Assembly: GCA_026122235.1 (NCBI GenBank)
Contig: JAOCZM010000134.1
Span: 7,998,001 to 8,062,000, forward strand
From: Vinca minor
Lineage: Eukaryota; Streptophyta; Magnoliopsida; Gentianales; Apocynaceae
Length of the DNA stretch: 64,000 nucleotides
Direction of reading: 5' to 3'
Below, piece by piece: positions 33,350 through 44,367 of the stretch (positions are counted from its first letter, which is position 1; each line of letters opens with the position of its first letter). Made by a program: the position numbers and the translations under genes. The notes beneath the pieces are model-generated. The model did not search any database and had not been told where the DNA came from. It saw nothing but the letters and a program-made list of their open reading frames with translations.

Positions 33350-35465
33350 TCAATCTTTTTTCTTAATAATGCAACAAGTAGCACGATGACCACATTTACC
33401 GTAATAAGAGCAATTAACATTTAGCAAAGTGGCACGTGGTGTTCTAGCATTAAAAGAAGTAGAGTGTGTAAAAATATGTGTGTTCTTGTGCTCTTGATAA
33501 TTACTAGCAATATTAGCATGAAAAGCAACAAGCACATTACCAAGGATGTCTTTAGCACATGTACACTTATCAACATAAGTGGTTAACACATCAAATTTAT
33601 ACTTTAAGACATTATGCTCAACAAGTTTAGATTCTACATTATGCACCTTGTTGAGCAACTCTTGGTTTTCAAGAGACAAAGCATTTAGAGATAAAGCGCA
33701 TTCTCTTTTTCATTTGATATGATGTGAAAGGAGTTAAAAAGATTATCATACTTAGCTAGCATTGTAGATCTTTCATTAAGTGACCAAGCAAGTTCATTAC
33801 AAGTGATCTTGTTCTTCTTATTTAACCTTTTCAATTCATCATATAAATTGGTTAATAGAACATTAGGATCCCCCTCATTCACATAGTCAAAATCAAGGGA
33901 ATGATTAGATTGTACCTCATTGCCTATAGATTTAAGACTTTGTACTTCACTTGGATCTTCATCAAAGAGACCGATGAGGCATAAAGTTTGGCCTTGATCT
34001 TGACATTTTCCTTATTGGGAGGAGGTTCTCCTTTGATTGCTTCTTCTTTCCATTTTTGCATTTGAAGCATTGGAAGCAATCTCCTTTTGGTTTGTGAAGT
34101 CATCATTGATATTTTCCTTGTTGTCCTTTGATGATCTCTTCACAAACTTGTTGTCCTTGACACATGACTCTTTGTTTGGAGTCTTAGCTTTGCTTTGCCA
34201 TTCCTTGGGGGTTCATTTCTTTGAATTGAGAATTATCTCTCTTGGAACCTACAAGGGAAACTTGAGAAACATATGGTACCTCTTGCAAAGGTCCTACATT
34301 GTTAGAACATTTTCTCAAGTGGCAAGTGTGTGCAATATGATCAACCTTAATATTATTACAAGTACAAGGATGATTCTCATTAGATGAGAAGTAAGAGTAA
34401 GAATCGTCCATTCTTGTGATGTTGCATATTTTATATACCCTAGCAAGATAAACATCAACTGAATGAAGCTCTTACAATAGGTTATCTTCATGTGAAAGAT
34501 CACTAATATAACATGATGCAACATCAACAAGTGTACAAGTAATAGCATCAATTTTACTTATCATACAATTAATAACATCAATAATGAAGTTATGATAAAG
34601 TGAAGTTGATACCGTAGTAACCTTACCAAGTGATGATGATTGTGGATTACCATTGAAGTTTTGATCATCACTTGTAGTAGAGCATCTTGGTTCCTTGAAT
34701 GCATTTGCCATTGAAGATTGAGGATACCAAGTGTCGTGGAGTGTTTGAGATTTCTTCTTTTGAATAAATCCATTTAAAATCTTCAAGCTTACGCCACTTC
34801 TCTTTGTGCATCTTTCTTTGAAGCTTTGTGGCGATCTTTCTCTCTTCCTTTTGCAAGATGAATGATCTTCATTATCTCCATCATAATTGAGTTGCATTTG
34901 AAGATCATCATCTTGTGCTTCCATCTCTTCTTCTATCTCATCTTGTGAAGGCTCAATTTGTATAATTTTTGAGCTCATTGAGGATTGACCATTGATTTAT
35001 CCTAGATCACACTTCTTATTTGTATCAATATTTTGAGGTGTGATTGAGATGTCATCTATACCTTCACAAGATTGAGTCCCCAACCCTAGACTTCTCACTT
35101 TTGGCTTTTCCACTTCAACTCCTTCTTTGTATGATGCTTCAAGCATTTTCATCATGGAATGAGCATATTCACATTTATGCACTTTGTTGAGAGATTCTTC
35201 ATTTAATGCACAACAAAGAGCATTTAAGGCATTGAAGTTGAGTGTCATCTTCTTGTAGTCTTATTCATCATAGTCTTTCCTAGACTTTGGCACCATGACA
35301 CCTTGTGTGTAGATTGAAGGAATAAAATGACCTTCTTCTATAATGCTTAACAAGGAAATGTCATTAGAAGACAAAAACAATTTAAACGCACATTGCCAAC
35401 TATCAAAGTTTGAGCCATCAAATAGAGGTGGTCTTAAGTCATCTAAGCCATGAATTAGGTTATTA
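33350..35465 (-). pseudogene. Gag of the SIRE-like element, decayed
   Basis: The N-terminal part is readable from about 35460: RPPLFDGSNFDSWQCAFKLF, then IIEEGHF, a stop near 35266, then KKMTLNFNALNALCCALNEE, equivalent to the start of the intact SIRE Gag at 50485-50720. A divergent middle follows (34978-34472, with a basic Lys/Arg stretch). The C-terminal part at 33679-33350 has VESKLVEHNVLKYKFDVLTT and a knuckle-like CSYYGKCGHRATC in which the first CxxC spacing is altered. Several stops and frame changes occur. Confidence 0.75.
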
Positions 35466-35467
35466 AA

Positions 35468-37502
35468 ATGTTTTTAACCTTTTCTAAAATTTCTTTTGCC
35501 TAAGTGTTCATCTTAACAACAAGTATGTTGTTTAAGCACATAATTGGTGATTCAATTATGACCAAGGCAACTTAGATGACTTAAGTGAAACAATTGTATA
35601 AAGCATGGAAGCATGTGCTAGTTTCTATCCTAAACACATATGTTCATATAATCAAATAGACAAGTTATAGCAAGTTTATGAACAATCAATTAAAGGAGTA
35701 GGGATAGAGAAAACTAACACAAGGATTTATAGTGGTTCGATTCACAAAGAATCTACATCCACTACCTTAGGGAAAACCCCAAGGATTTCAACATCCACTA
35801 ATGGATACCCTTCACAACAAATGCAAGGTGGGTTCTACCTTTTACAATTGCCTCAACAAATGAGGTCTTTTGTTTCACAAAAAAGACTCTACTCACTAAG
35901 AGTGTTTGGCCTGAGAAAGAGGACTTGTGCCTACTCTTAGGACTTTTTGCTTCACTAAGAAGACTCCACTAACAAAGAGTGTTTTCCTCACAAAGAGGTC
36001 TTGTTGCATACTCTTAGGACTTTTGCTACACTAAGAAGTCTCCACTCACAAAGAGTGTTTGCCTCACAAAGAGGTCTCGTGCCTACTCTTAGGACTTTCA
36101 AACACTCACCAAGAGTGCAGCTCTCTAAGAGATTTTTCCTAGCTCACAAAGAACTAGTTCTCAACAAATGAGAAGAATGGGTAACCTATCTCTTTCTAAG
36201 TAGATTTGCAATTTAGCTCACTTACAAAAATCCCTCTTGGATTGGATATACAAATATAAGATCTAATCACTCTTTGAGAATAGAAGGCTAAATGAAGTTT
36301 AAACTCAACACAAATGCTTTGAATGATTTTGCAATTAAGCACAAAAGTGTAAGCTTGTGTGTTTAGAAAATGTATATGCCTATACCCTCTTATGACTTGA
36401 TTAGTTTTATAAAATTCAGCTTTGAAAGCTTTTTATAGGGGAAAAATACACTAGCTTTGTTGGTCACAACGACTATATTTTCTTCCTTGAATTGACAGCT
36501 CCGGTCGACCGCTACTAGACAGTAGGTCGACCGGAGCGCCTTAAATCAAAGGTTAAAGGCCCTCTGTCTCTATCTCGGTCGACCGCAATTCCGTGGTCAG
36601 GTCTACCGAAGCAAAGGTCGGTCGACCTACCTAATATCTCGGTCGTCCGGATAGAATATAACCGTTGAAGCATTGGAACATTCAAAACTCGAATAAGGAC
36701 AAAAACACACTGGTTGACCGGATCAACACTGTCGGTCGACCAGAAATCTCAGGTCTACCGAGGCAAAGCATAGGTCGATCGGAGGACAGTCCCAAAGTGG
36801 TTTTTACACTTAGTTAAGTTTGTAATGTTTTCATGCACATGCCTAAGTGTTTTGTAAAGATAGAAAACACGTTTTAAAGTACTTACGCATTGACCAACTT
36901 GTTTTCAAAAACCTTTTACAAATAAATGGACAAAGTAATACATGAGGTTTTCAAAACACGCAATGTTGAGCTTTAAACAATCTATCCTAGTATTCTCAAA
37001 GGAAGATTAGTCACAAAGATAATACCTATGTAGACTAGACTAATCTTCTTGGAGGTCTTCAAGTCTTGTAAATGAAATCTTCATGAGCTTTGACTTGAAG
37101 CCTTTGATCAACATCTTCTTGAAGTGATGAAGTCCTATAGCAAACTTGAGTTGTAGTGTATTGGACTTCACACTTCTTCTTGTCAAGGAGCATACCACTT
37201 GATTTTTCACATGGATTGAGTAGCTCTTGACATGTTGATCTTCCTTCTTCTTGACTTTGCAAGTACTTCCATAGCATGGGGATTGAGTTCATGCTTGTGC
37301 TATGGAGTCTTGTAAAAGAGTAGCTTTCTTGTGTGTAATATATATACCTTAGTTTATACAAGAAGCTAACTTACCATTTTCATCAATGTTGGTGTGAGTG
37401 CTAAGGATCCTATCATTAAGAACATGCTCACACAAACATTAGAACTATCAATGGTTTGTTATCATCAAAACAAGATTGATCACTTTGCCTTTCGGGCTAA
37501 CA
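35468..37502 (-). repeat. 5' LTR of the pol-less SIRE-like element
   Basis: It starts (minus strand) TGTTAGCCCGAAAGGC at 37502. It contains the GGTCGACCG motif cluster at 36500-36790 and three tandem copies of a phrase with ACTCTTAGGACTTTT near 35930-36090. The inner end and the tRNA-Met site are deleted, since gag coding begins at once. Confidence 0.75.
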
Positions 37503-37840
37503 ATCAGTCTTGAGACTTCGGCCCGCTGCCAATATCTCCCTTATCGTGTTTTTCCTCCGCATTTGGGAAGCCTTATTGTGGAAATAAGCGGTGTTGTGAT
37601 CCCCTTCTGTGAGCCAAGTGGCTCGACTACGAGATTTCCAATAAACCTCCCGCAAGTCCTGAATTTTCCCGAACTCTTCAATAATTAGGATTTCCTCAGA
37701 GAGAGAGAGAGAAAGAGAGAATAGGAAGGAAGCCCTCCCTTTAGCTGAATAGTTTCTAACTCATGTTCCTTTTGCTTAAGTCTTTTTTCCAAGTCCCCAA
37801 CAATTTTCCTGCTCCAATCTATAAGATTAGTGCAAAAGCT
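37503..37840 (-). pseudogene. LINE-1: linker upstream of RT
   Basis: Reading right to left: LIDWSRKIVGDLEKRLKQKE, then a (GA)n tract (37698-37720) that breaks the frame. EVYWKSRSRATWLTEGDHNT and AYFHNKASQMRKKNTIREIL follow, the conserved W-x-x-x-G-D-x-N-T-x-F-F-H region of plant LINEs. Bases 37841-38257 are non-coding or decayed, and the endonuclease is not found. Confidence 0.75.
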
Positions 37841-38257
37841 ACAAAGTCAAATTTTATTGATGAATTCCAAAGTAAACAAAAGCAGCCACAAAAGCCTTGG
37901 CGATCTAAAAGATAACAAGAATTAAAACATAACCTAGTACGAAAAGTTCCAAATTAATTGACAACGACTTTGTTTTTTATATAAAAAAAACACTAAAACA
38001 GTGGTTGTGAAGTAGACATAGACGCTCTAATTCTTGAACAGTCCCAGAATTTTGAAGTCTCTACCAGTTCCACGCTAAAGTCAGATCTCCGTTGGATTCA
38101 AAACCACATTGTCTATTGATTCATCATTTAACATAAAAGATGAATCAATAGGCTTCTTAACCATAGCACCCATATCAGATTTGTGTTTCCAATTAGGTAA
38201 ATCCACATCAAGCTGACCATTGGGATCCACATCAAGCACCATGACGGTAGAGAATGA

Positions 38258-38429
38258 ATTTTTTTTATCTTCGTAGGCTACTAAGTTTATAAGTTAAATC
38301 CAAACTAATGAGTGCAGTACACGTACGAAAGAGAATTGATATAAGTTCAATTCTCTTTCCTACGTGTACTGTATTGATTGGCTTGGATGTATGTTTTAAA
38401 CTTAGTAGCCTACCAAGATAAAACTACTC
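38258..38429. mobile_element. Hairpin MITE with 10-bp target duplication
   Basis: The two arms are nearly perfect inverted repeats: GTAGGCTACTAAGTTTA on the left, its complement on the right, and a GTACACGT...AAAGAGAATTGA block next to a short loop at about 38340. Direct repeats TAGAGAATGA lie at 38248-38257 and 38430-38439. A 10-bp duplication suggests Mutator-type mobilisation. It is inserted in LINE-1 ORF1. Confidence 0.8.
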
Positions 38430-38439
38430 TAGAGAATGA

Positions 38440-39387
38440 CCTCTGCTTTCGTTCCCAGACTGGGTTGCATAAGTCCGTCGCTAGCTTCTTCATCGGCGGA
38501 GCTAAATACAAGTTATCAGTAAAGAGGTCCCTCTTAGTTGCAGGTTTTCGTCGAAGCATAACAACATTGGTATATATCCCCGGTGCCTGAACTGGAGCAA
38601 AACCAGTCCGTTGACTAGATGTCATGGCACTTGACATTAATTTCTCCCCTTCCTATTTGTTCCCTTTCCAATTAGAGATGTTATTTTAACCCTCCATGAC
38701 AATTTTCCCTTTTCCTTTTCAAGCTGCTTCTGAGCCTTTTAGACTGGCTATACTTGGTACCAGAGTTTTCGTCACAGAATGGATTGAAGGGGGAACAATC
38801 GGAGGCGAACATGCAAATTGGCTTGCGGGAACCAAGATGAACTCACCATCATCATTCAAAAGCATACTCGTCACTACTTCTAATTTTATCCCACGCGAAG
38901 CATGCTGTTCCATCCCATATTTAAACCCATCGTGATCCTCCTTCTTAATTCTACTAGGCAATTCAGAGCAATTGATTTGCGCGTGGTCAAGCATACCACA
39001 TTTGTAACAAAAAATTAGGCAGTCGTACATAGTGAAATCGGCCTTCAAAGCTACCAAGATGAGGATCATGTCCAAGAAATACCCTATGCAATGGAACAAG
39101 GATGTTCATATCAGCCGAAAATGGTAAATTGTCTTATCATCCTCATCCACATGAATTTCTATAGTAACACACTTTTTGAAGATTCAAGCAATTTTAATAC
39201 CTATCTCAACAGCCAGGAAAATGGCCAGATCAAAATGTAATTGAATCCAGAAGGAAGACATAGCAAAGATCTCGTTCGAGATAGGCGCCTAAGGATCCAA
39301 ACGCTTAACAACCAACAAAGTCTTATCAAAATACCAAGGCGCTCATAATCCACACATTCCCCACTTTTGGAAGAAAGAAATGATAAG
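38440..39387 (-). pseudogene. LINE-1: ORF1 (DUF4283 tail and zinc knuckle)
   Basis: Reading right to left from 39387: FDKTLLVVKRLDP and FWIQLH (DUF4283/nucleic-acid-binding region), then the frame 39099-38719 with the CCHC knuckle CYKCGMLDHAQINC, then a low-complexity C-terminus in which the hairpin MITE sits. Stops and frameshifts interrupt it. ORF1 proteins of plant LINEs bind the element RNA. Confidence 0.7.
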
Positions 39388-39741
39388 TGTTGAAACAGAA
39401 GGATGGAGACCAAGCTGGTAAGGAGCCTGAGGAGAAGCAGACTAGCAAAGGAAATGAAGATGCTGACAAGGCAACCAAGGAAAGCTCAGTCAAACTTAGA
39501 AATAAAATAGTCAAAGCAGTTAAAGAAAATGGATGATATTTTGGCATGTGAACATCACGTGGGCCATTTAATTAGAAATCCTTTTGTAGAGGATATTTTG
39601 TATATATATAGAAGTTATTTGTACATTTACTATTATTAGAAATGAAGAAGAATTCTTCTCACTTTCTCCTACGTATTCTTGCTCTTTTCTCTCTCTATTA
39701 CAAACTCCAGTAACTGCCATTTAGACTTAGGGTTTTCAACA
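39388..39741 (+). repeat. 5' LTR of copia C
   Basis: This 354-bp LTR starts TGTTGAAACAG and ends GGTTTTCAACA. A TATATATATA run at 39601-39610 is a plausible promoter box. No second copy is in the window to compare. Confidence 0.8.
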
Positions 39742-39754
39742 TGGTATCAGAGCA
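39742..39754 (+). other. Primer binding site of copia C, tRNA Met
   Basis: TGGTATCAGAGCA immediately follows the LTR. Confidence 0.9.
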
Positions 39755-39936
39755 TTTCTGTCTCTGATTCTTCAAGTCTAATCTTCAATACAGTTGAATT
39801 GAAGTAATTTCTTTGGTTTTGTTTTGTTGATTGATATTTTTGATCAAGTTTTGCTATTTTACTTGCTTTATTTTGCAAGTTCTGATTAGAATTTGTTCTT
39901 GAATTTTTTTTTCGATGTGTAAATCTGCTAAGTCTA

Positions 39937-41026
39937 ATGGCTAATTCTTCAAATTTGTATGATAATTTGTCAATGGAAGCAGTGAATCTTTTGTATCTTA
40001 ATCCTAGTGAGAGTCCTTATAATATTCTTGTTCAGCCTTTGTTGAATTCCAATAATTTTCATCCATGGAGTCTAGCTGTTGTATTGGCATTATCTTGCAA
40101 GAACAAAGATGCATTATCTTCCAACTATTGCTCAGAGTTTCATATGGCTACCTACTGCAAATGTAATCTGGAAAGACTTGAAGTCCAGATTTGCAAATGG
40201 TGATGATTTTCGTTTATCTGATCTTCTTGAGGAAATTCACAATCTCAAGCAAGGAAGTATGACTGTCACAGACTATCATACCAAGTTGAAGATATTATGG
40301 GAAGAATTCTTGATGTTGAGACCTATTCCACAATGCACATGTGTACTACAGTGTAGTTGTGAAGTACAGAAAATACTTAAAAGATACTATGAATCTGACT
40401 ATATAATCAGATTTCTTTAAGGATTAGCTGATGTTTTTGCTGGTGTAAAGAATCAGATCTTAGCTACTAAACCAACACATTGCATAAACGATGCTTTCTC
40501 TATGGTTCTACAATGTGAAAGACAAATGAACTACAGTGTAGTTCATCCTCAAGCTGGAATGCAAATGATGTTAACTCATTTGGGCATGACTACTGCTACT
40601 AACACTACTGCTTCTAACAACCAAGGAGGAATGTTTCATTTTCCTGGCATGACAGGGAATTCTGGCTGTTCTATAGGTTCCAATCCTGGTGCATACAATA
40701 ACTCTGTCAATGCAGCAGTCCAGTCTGCTAGGAGATTTCCTCAGAATATGAATAGGAAGATGCTTCAATGTAGCTTTTGTGGTCTAACAGGTCATACTAT
40801 AGACAAATGCTACAAAAAGCATGGATACACAATTAATTGGAAGGGTAAAGGCAAGAATTCTGGAAATTTCAGCAAGGTTAATCAGATGATGACAATGCTT
40901 CCTGGAGAAATGTCTTATGCACAATCATACAATGCTGGAGTTCCAATGATGTATTCTCCACAAGGTTATAATCAGTTTTCTGGTTTCACACATAATATGC
41001 AACAACAGCAACCTAATCAGCAATAG
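39937..41026 (+). pseudogene. Copia C Gag
   Basis: The start is the ATG at 39937. The N-terminus has NILVQPLLNSNNFHPWSLAV, the copia Gag entry motif. A frameshift near 40080-40130 moves it to the frame of 40079, with VIWKDLKSRFANGDDFRLSD and VTDYHTKLKILWEEF (UBN2-type). A stop follows at 40418-40420, and then the same frame continues. The CCHC knuckle CSFCGLTGHTIDKC lies at about 40768-40809. The C-terminus is Gln/Asn/Met-rich with a TAG at 41024-41026, after which the frame continues into pol. Gag forms the particle; this copy is broken. Confidence 0.85.
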
Positions 41027-41029
41027 CTT

Positions 41030-42257
41030 TTGATGAACCATGGCTTCTTAAATCAATCTGGCTATCCTCATCCTGTCAATACCTCTAACATGGCTGGATT
41101 GACACAAGACATGAACAACATGTCTTTGCTATCTAATTTTGTTGGAGCTGCTGGAATACAGCCTACAAGAATTACTACTTCTGCTGAAACTAAAGCTCTA
41201 CAATCAGAGGCAGTAGCTTTAATTGCAAATTTCACTGCTGCACAACATGACTCAGGTAATCTCTATGAGCAGTCTTATGCAAACTATTGGGTCATAGATT
41301 CTGGAGCTACTAATCATGTGACATACTCTATCACACATTATACCACATATTCTGCCATCATTCCTCTTCCTATAAAACTGCCAAATGGTTCCATTGTCTA
41401 TGCCACTCATAAAGGGATTGTAAACTTGCATCCTTGTATTGTGCTAACTGATGTGTATTTTATTCCTTACTTTCATTACAATCTTATTTCTATAAGTCAG
41501 TTAGTTATCCAAAATACATGTCAACTTGTCTTTTCTGTTGTTGGCTGTTTGCTTCAGGATATCAAAACCAGGAGGATGATTGGTTCCATCACTCCAGTTA
41601 ATGGTTTATACTACTTCTTAGCTTGTCCTGATCAAGATTGTCTTGTTCAAATTTCTTCAAGCAATTCTATTTCTCATTGTTCTGATCAAGATTCTATTTC
41701 TTTTCCTACTTTAGTTTCTTCTGTAGACTTCCTATGGCATAACAGATTGGGCCATATGCCTGACTCCAAGATGCTCATTGTTAAAAAGAATTGTCCTGGC
41801 ATTAAATACTTAAATAAAGCATGTTGTGATGTATGTCATTTTGCTAAACAACATAAACTCCCTTTTCCTTCTAGCACTTCTATTTCTAAATCTCTATTTG
41901 ATCTTTTACATGTTGACATATGGGGACCTTATAAGTATCCCACAATTTATGGTCAACGGTATTTTCTCACCATCATTGATGATCATTCAAGATATACTTG
42001 GCTTTTTCTTATGAACAACAAAGGACAAGCCAGATCTCTTTTACAATCTTTTTTTAAGTTCATAAAAACTCAATTCCAATCTTCTGTCAAATGCATAAGA
42101 ACAGATAATGGACCTGAATTTTCCATAAAGGAATTTTATCTTGAACATGGTATTGTCCATCAAAAAACCTATGTTGATACTCCTCAGCAAAATGGAGTTG
42201 CTGAGAGAAAACATCAACATGTTCTTAATATAGCCAGGACATTTAAGTTCCAATCTG
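41030..42257 (+). pseudogene. Copia C protease, pre-integrase and integrase core
   Basis: It is in the same frame as gag after the TAG. The protease signature WVIDSGATNHV is at about 41287-41319. The pre-integrase block is FLWHNRLGHMP with CCDVCHFAKQ. The integrase core has VDIWGPY (Asp), IRTDNGPEF (Asp) and the DTPQQNGVAERKH block with Glu. The ORF is open up to the LINE-2 junction; the last residues of the long ORF there belong to LINE-2. Confidence 0.9.
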
Positions 42258-42419
42258 ACCTTTGTAAGTACGTTAGATATCAATGTGAGATAAAAAAGGT
42301 CTCCTCGATCTCTCTTTCGATATAAATGAAACGAATATGAGTCTGGCGATTTTTTAGGCGACTTCCCAAAAATAAAATAAAATTGGAAGCTTGCCGATCT
42401 TCTTTCTTTCGCGGCTGCC

Positions 42420-44331
42420 ATGGCCGCCGGCCTAGTGGCTGCCGTGGCTCCCGCTCCCGATCCTTCACCGTGGAAAGCAAAAAGCTTCGCGGAACTCTTG
42501 ACCGGTCCTTCAATTGCTACACCCACACTTCCAACTACAAAATTGGAGGTATTCAAGGGAGAACCTCATCTCATCATCCCCGCGGATGAAATTGATTTTT
42601 TGATTCGGCCTTGGCGATTTGCTTTGGTTGGCAAATTCACCAAATATGTCCCGTCTATTGACTCTTTGCGGAAATCATTTCACAAAATTGGGTTTAAAGG
42701 GAATTTTTCTATTGGTCGGATGGATCAACGTCACGTTTTGATCAAATTTGACCTCGAAGAGGATTATTGTCGATTTTGGCGACAAGGAATATGGAATTTC
42801 TATGGAATTACAATGCGGGTCTTCAAGTGGACCTACGATTTCAATGTCGATGAAGAACCGTCAATAGTTCCCATTTGGATTGGATTTGAGGGTCTACCGA
42901 TCCACTTGTATAACAAATCCAAGATTTTTTCACTCGCAAAGGCGGTTGGACAACCGCTTGCATTGGATGCCCCTACAGCTGCTGCCTCAAGGCCGGGTAT
43001 TGCGAAGGTATGTGTAGAGGTAGACTTACTATCGGATTTACCTAAGCGTATTCAGTATTACACATGCTCATACGGGAAAGGGGTTTTGGCAATCGATTGT
43101 ATATGATGACTTGCTAGGAATATTGTGTGAAATGTAAAAAGAATTGGTCATCATAATCAGCAATGTAACTCTCAAAAACCAGTTGATTTGGAAACATCTC
43201 ATATTGTTCAATCGGCACGATCAAGTAAAAATCAAAGGAAAACAAGCCATGGTTTCGAGCCCCGTATTCTTAAGTCTGGAATTGTAGTTACTGACTCCCT
43301 AATATCAGTGGGTTCCGGTGCGTCCCGTGGCGAGAACCGGGTCCATCGGGAAGCTGCTTTGGTAATTAGAGACCAAGGAACCGCACATGAGAAAAAATCG
43401 CCCTACTGCACAGTGAGATGTCCATTGCCAGCATGAGAAAATCTGCCCACTGCTGCATACTGAAACCCAGCCGAGGACAGACAACATTGTAGCGCCTACA
43501 CAGCAGATTGAGGTGCGGGGAGCTGCTGGCCGAGCACAGGGCCTTCTGCCGAGTCTTCACAGACCTCCGACTACACCCGGTTTTGGCGCTGAAAACAGGG
43601 GAAACAGAGCAGATTTCTGTAATCGCCCTGATTTTACAAAGCTGCCAGGAAATGAAAAAACACTCTCAAAGGAGATTTATAGTTTGGAAATTGAGCCGGT
43701 TGTGTTGAGTCCAAGGGGTATTGATGATATTATTGTAGGATGTGACAAATCCCCTTTTAATTCGCGATTTACACGCTCTGATGGCGGTAAATCGACAAAG
43801 ACAATGGAGGTTATTCTAGCCGAACTACGCTCATTTGTACCAAGTTTGAAGCATCCAGTTTCACATCACATTGCTGTTTCCTTACCAGCTGAAGTCGGCT
43901 CGGATATACAAGGGGTGGATGGAAGGAATGTATCGGGAAGCCTGGGAGCCGGTTTGGGAATTTTGGTCCCAGGTATAGAAGACCCGGATCGGATACCTGA
44001 AGTTGAAGTGGGAACCGAAAAGGATGATGAAGCCCCGGAGTACCCGGATGAACTGGAAAACTTGCCTGAAGGTGAAGAGGGTAGTTTTTCGGTTCTACCC
44101 GGATCAATGGAGGACCAAGATGTTGATCAGAGTACAGTGGATGGCCAGGCCATTCTCCCTCCTCCGACACAGGTACTTACCGCCGTGGCAGGTATTACTC
44201 CAGTTATTGCACTTTCCAGTATTACTGTGGATAACCCAATAGTTAAAAAGAAGGGTAAGAAAGATAAGCATCATCAACTCCCTTTGAGACGATCTCCTAG
44301 ACTTGCGGGATCGACTCCTCATACTATTTAG
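42420..44331 (+). pseudogene. LINE-2 ORF1 (DUF4283, zinc knuckle)
   Basis: The ATG at 42420 opens 228 codons with the DUF4283 domain (about residues 55-215): FALVGKFTKYVPSIDSLRKS, RFWRQGIWNFYGITMRVFKW and PIWIGFEGLPIHLYN. A stop at about 43104-43106 and a one-base change in the A-run near 43132-43137 break it at the zinc knuckle (CVKC...), normally next in ORF1. The rest is readable in two further frames to the TAG at 44329-44331 and is acidic, ending in LPLRRSPRLAGST. ORF1 proteins bind LINE RNA. Confidence 0.8.
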
Positions 44332-44367
44332 TGCTACACTTATATTTTACATCATCTCAATATTTTA

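Larger units (their letters stand above)
27680..37502 (-). mobile_element. SIRE-like element lacking pol (gag plus env-position ORF)
   Basis: It is a minus-strand element with a right-hand (5') LTR at about 35468-37502, decayed gag (35465-33350), then directly the env-position ORF (32837-31185), a spacer, a polypurine tract and a left-hand (3') LTR at 27680-29169. Protease, integrase, RT and RNase H are wholly absent; only about 510 bp separate the gag end from the next ORF. The primer site and the inner end of the 5' LTR are deleted. The left LTR lacks about 600 bp of its end together with a piece of the LINE-1 target, so no target duplication can be read. Confidence 0.8.
21762..39387 (-). 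mobile_element. LINE-1: L1-type LINE split by several insertions
   Basis: Pieces of a single minus-strand LINE are spread over 17.6 kb in the expected order: ORF1 with DUF4283 tail and zinc knuckle (39387-38440), pre-RT linker (37840-37503), RT (27680-27310, then 25108-24847), post-RT region (24602-23641), then zinc-binding and RNase H region (22823-21780). It is separated by a hairpin MITE, a SIRE-like element, a solo LTR, a SINE and a CACTA fragment. The endonuclease domain is not readable, so there is an internal deletion around 37.8-38.2 kb. The 5' side is cut by the LTR of copia C at 39388, so the missing 5' part should lie beyond 64 kb. Confidence 0.8.

Noticed and set aside
42280..42556. 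Minus-strand ORFs over the LINE-2 5' UTR
   Set aside because: No domain; antisense to copia integrase and the LINE-2 5' end.
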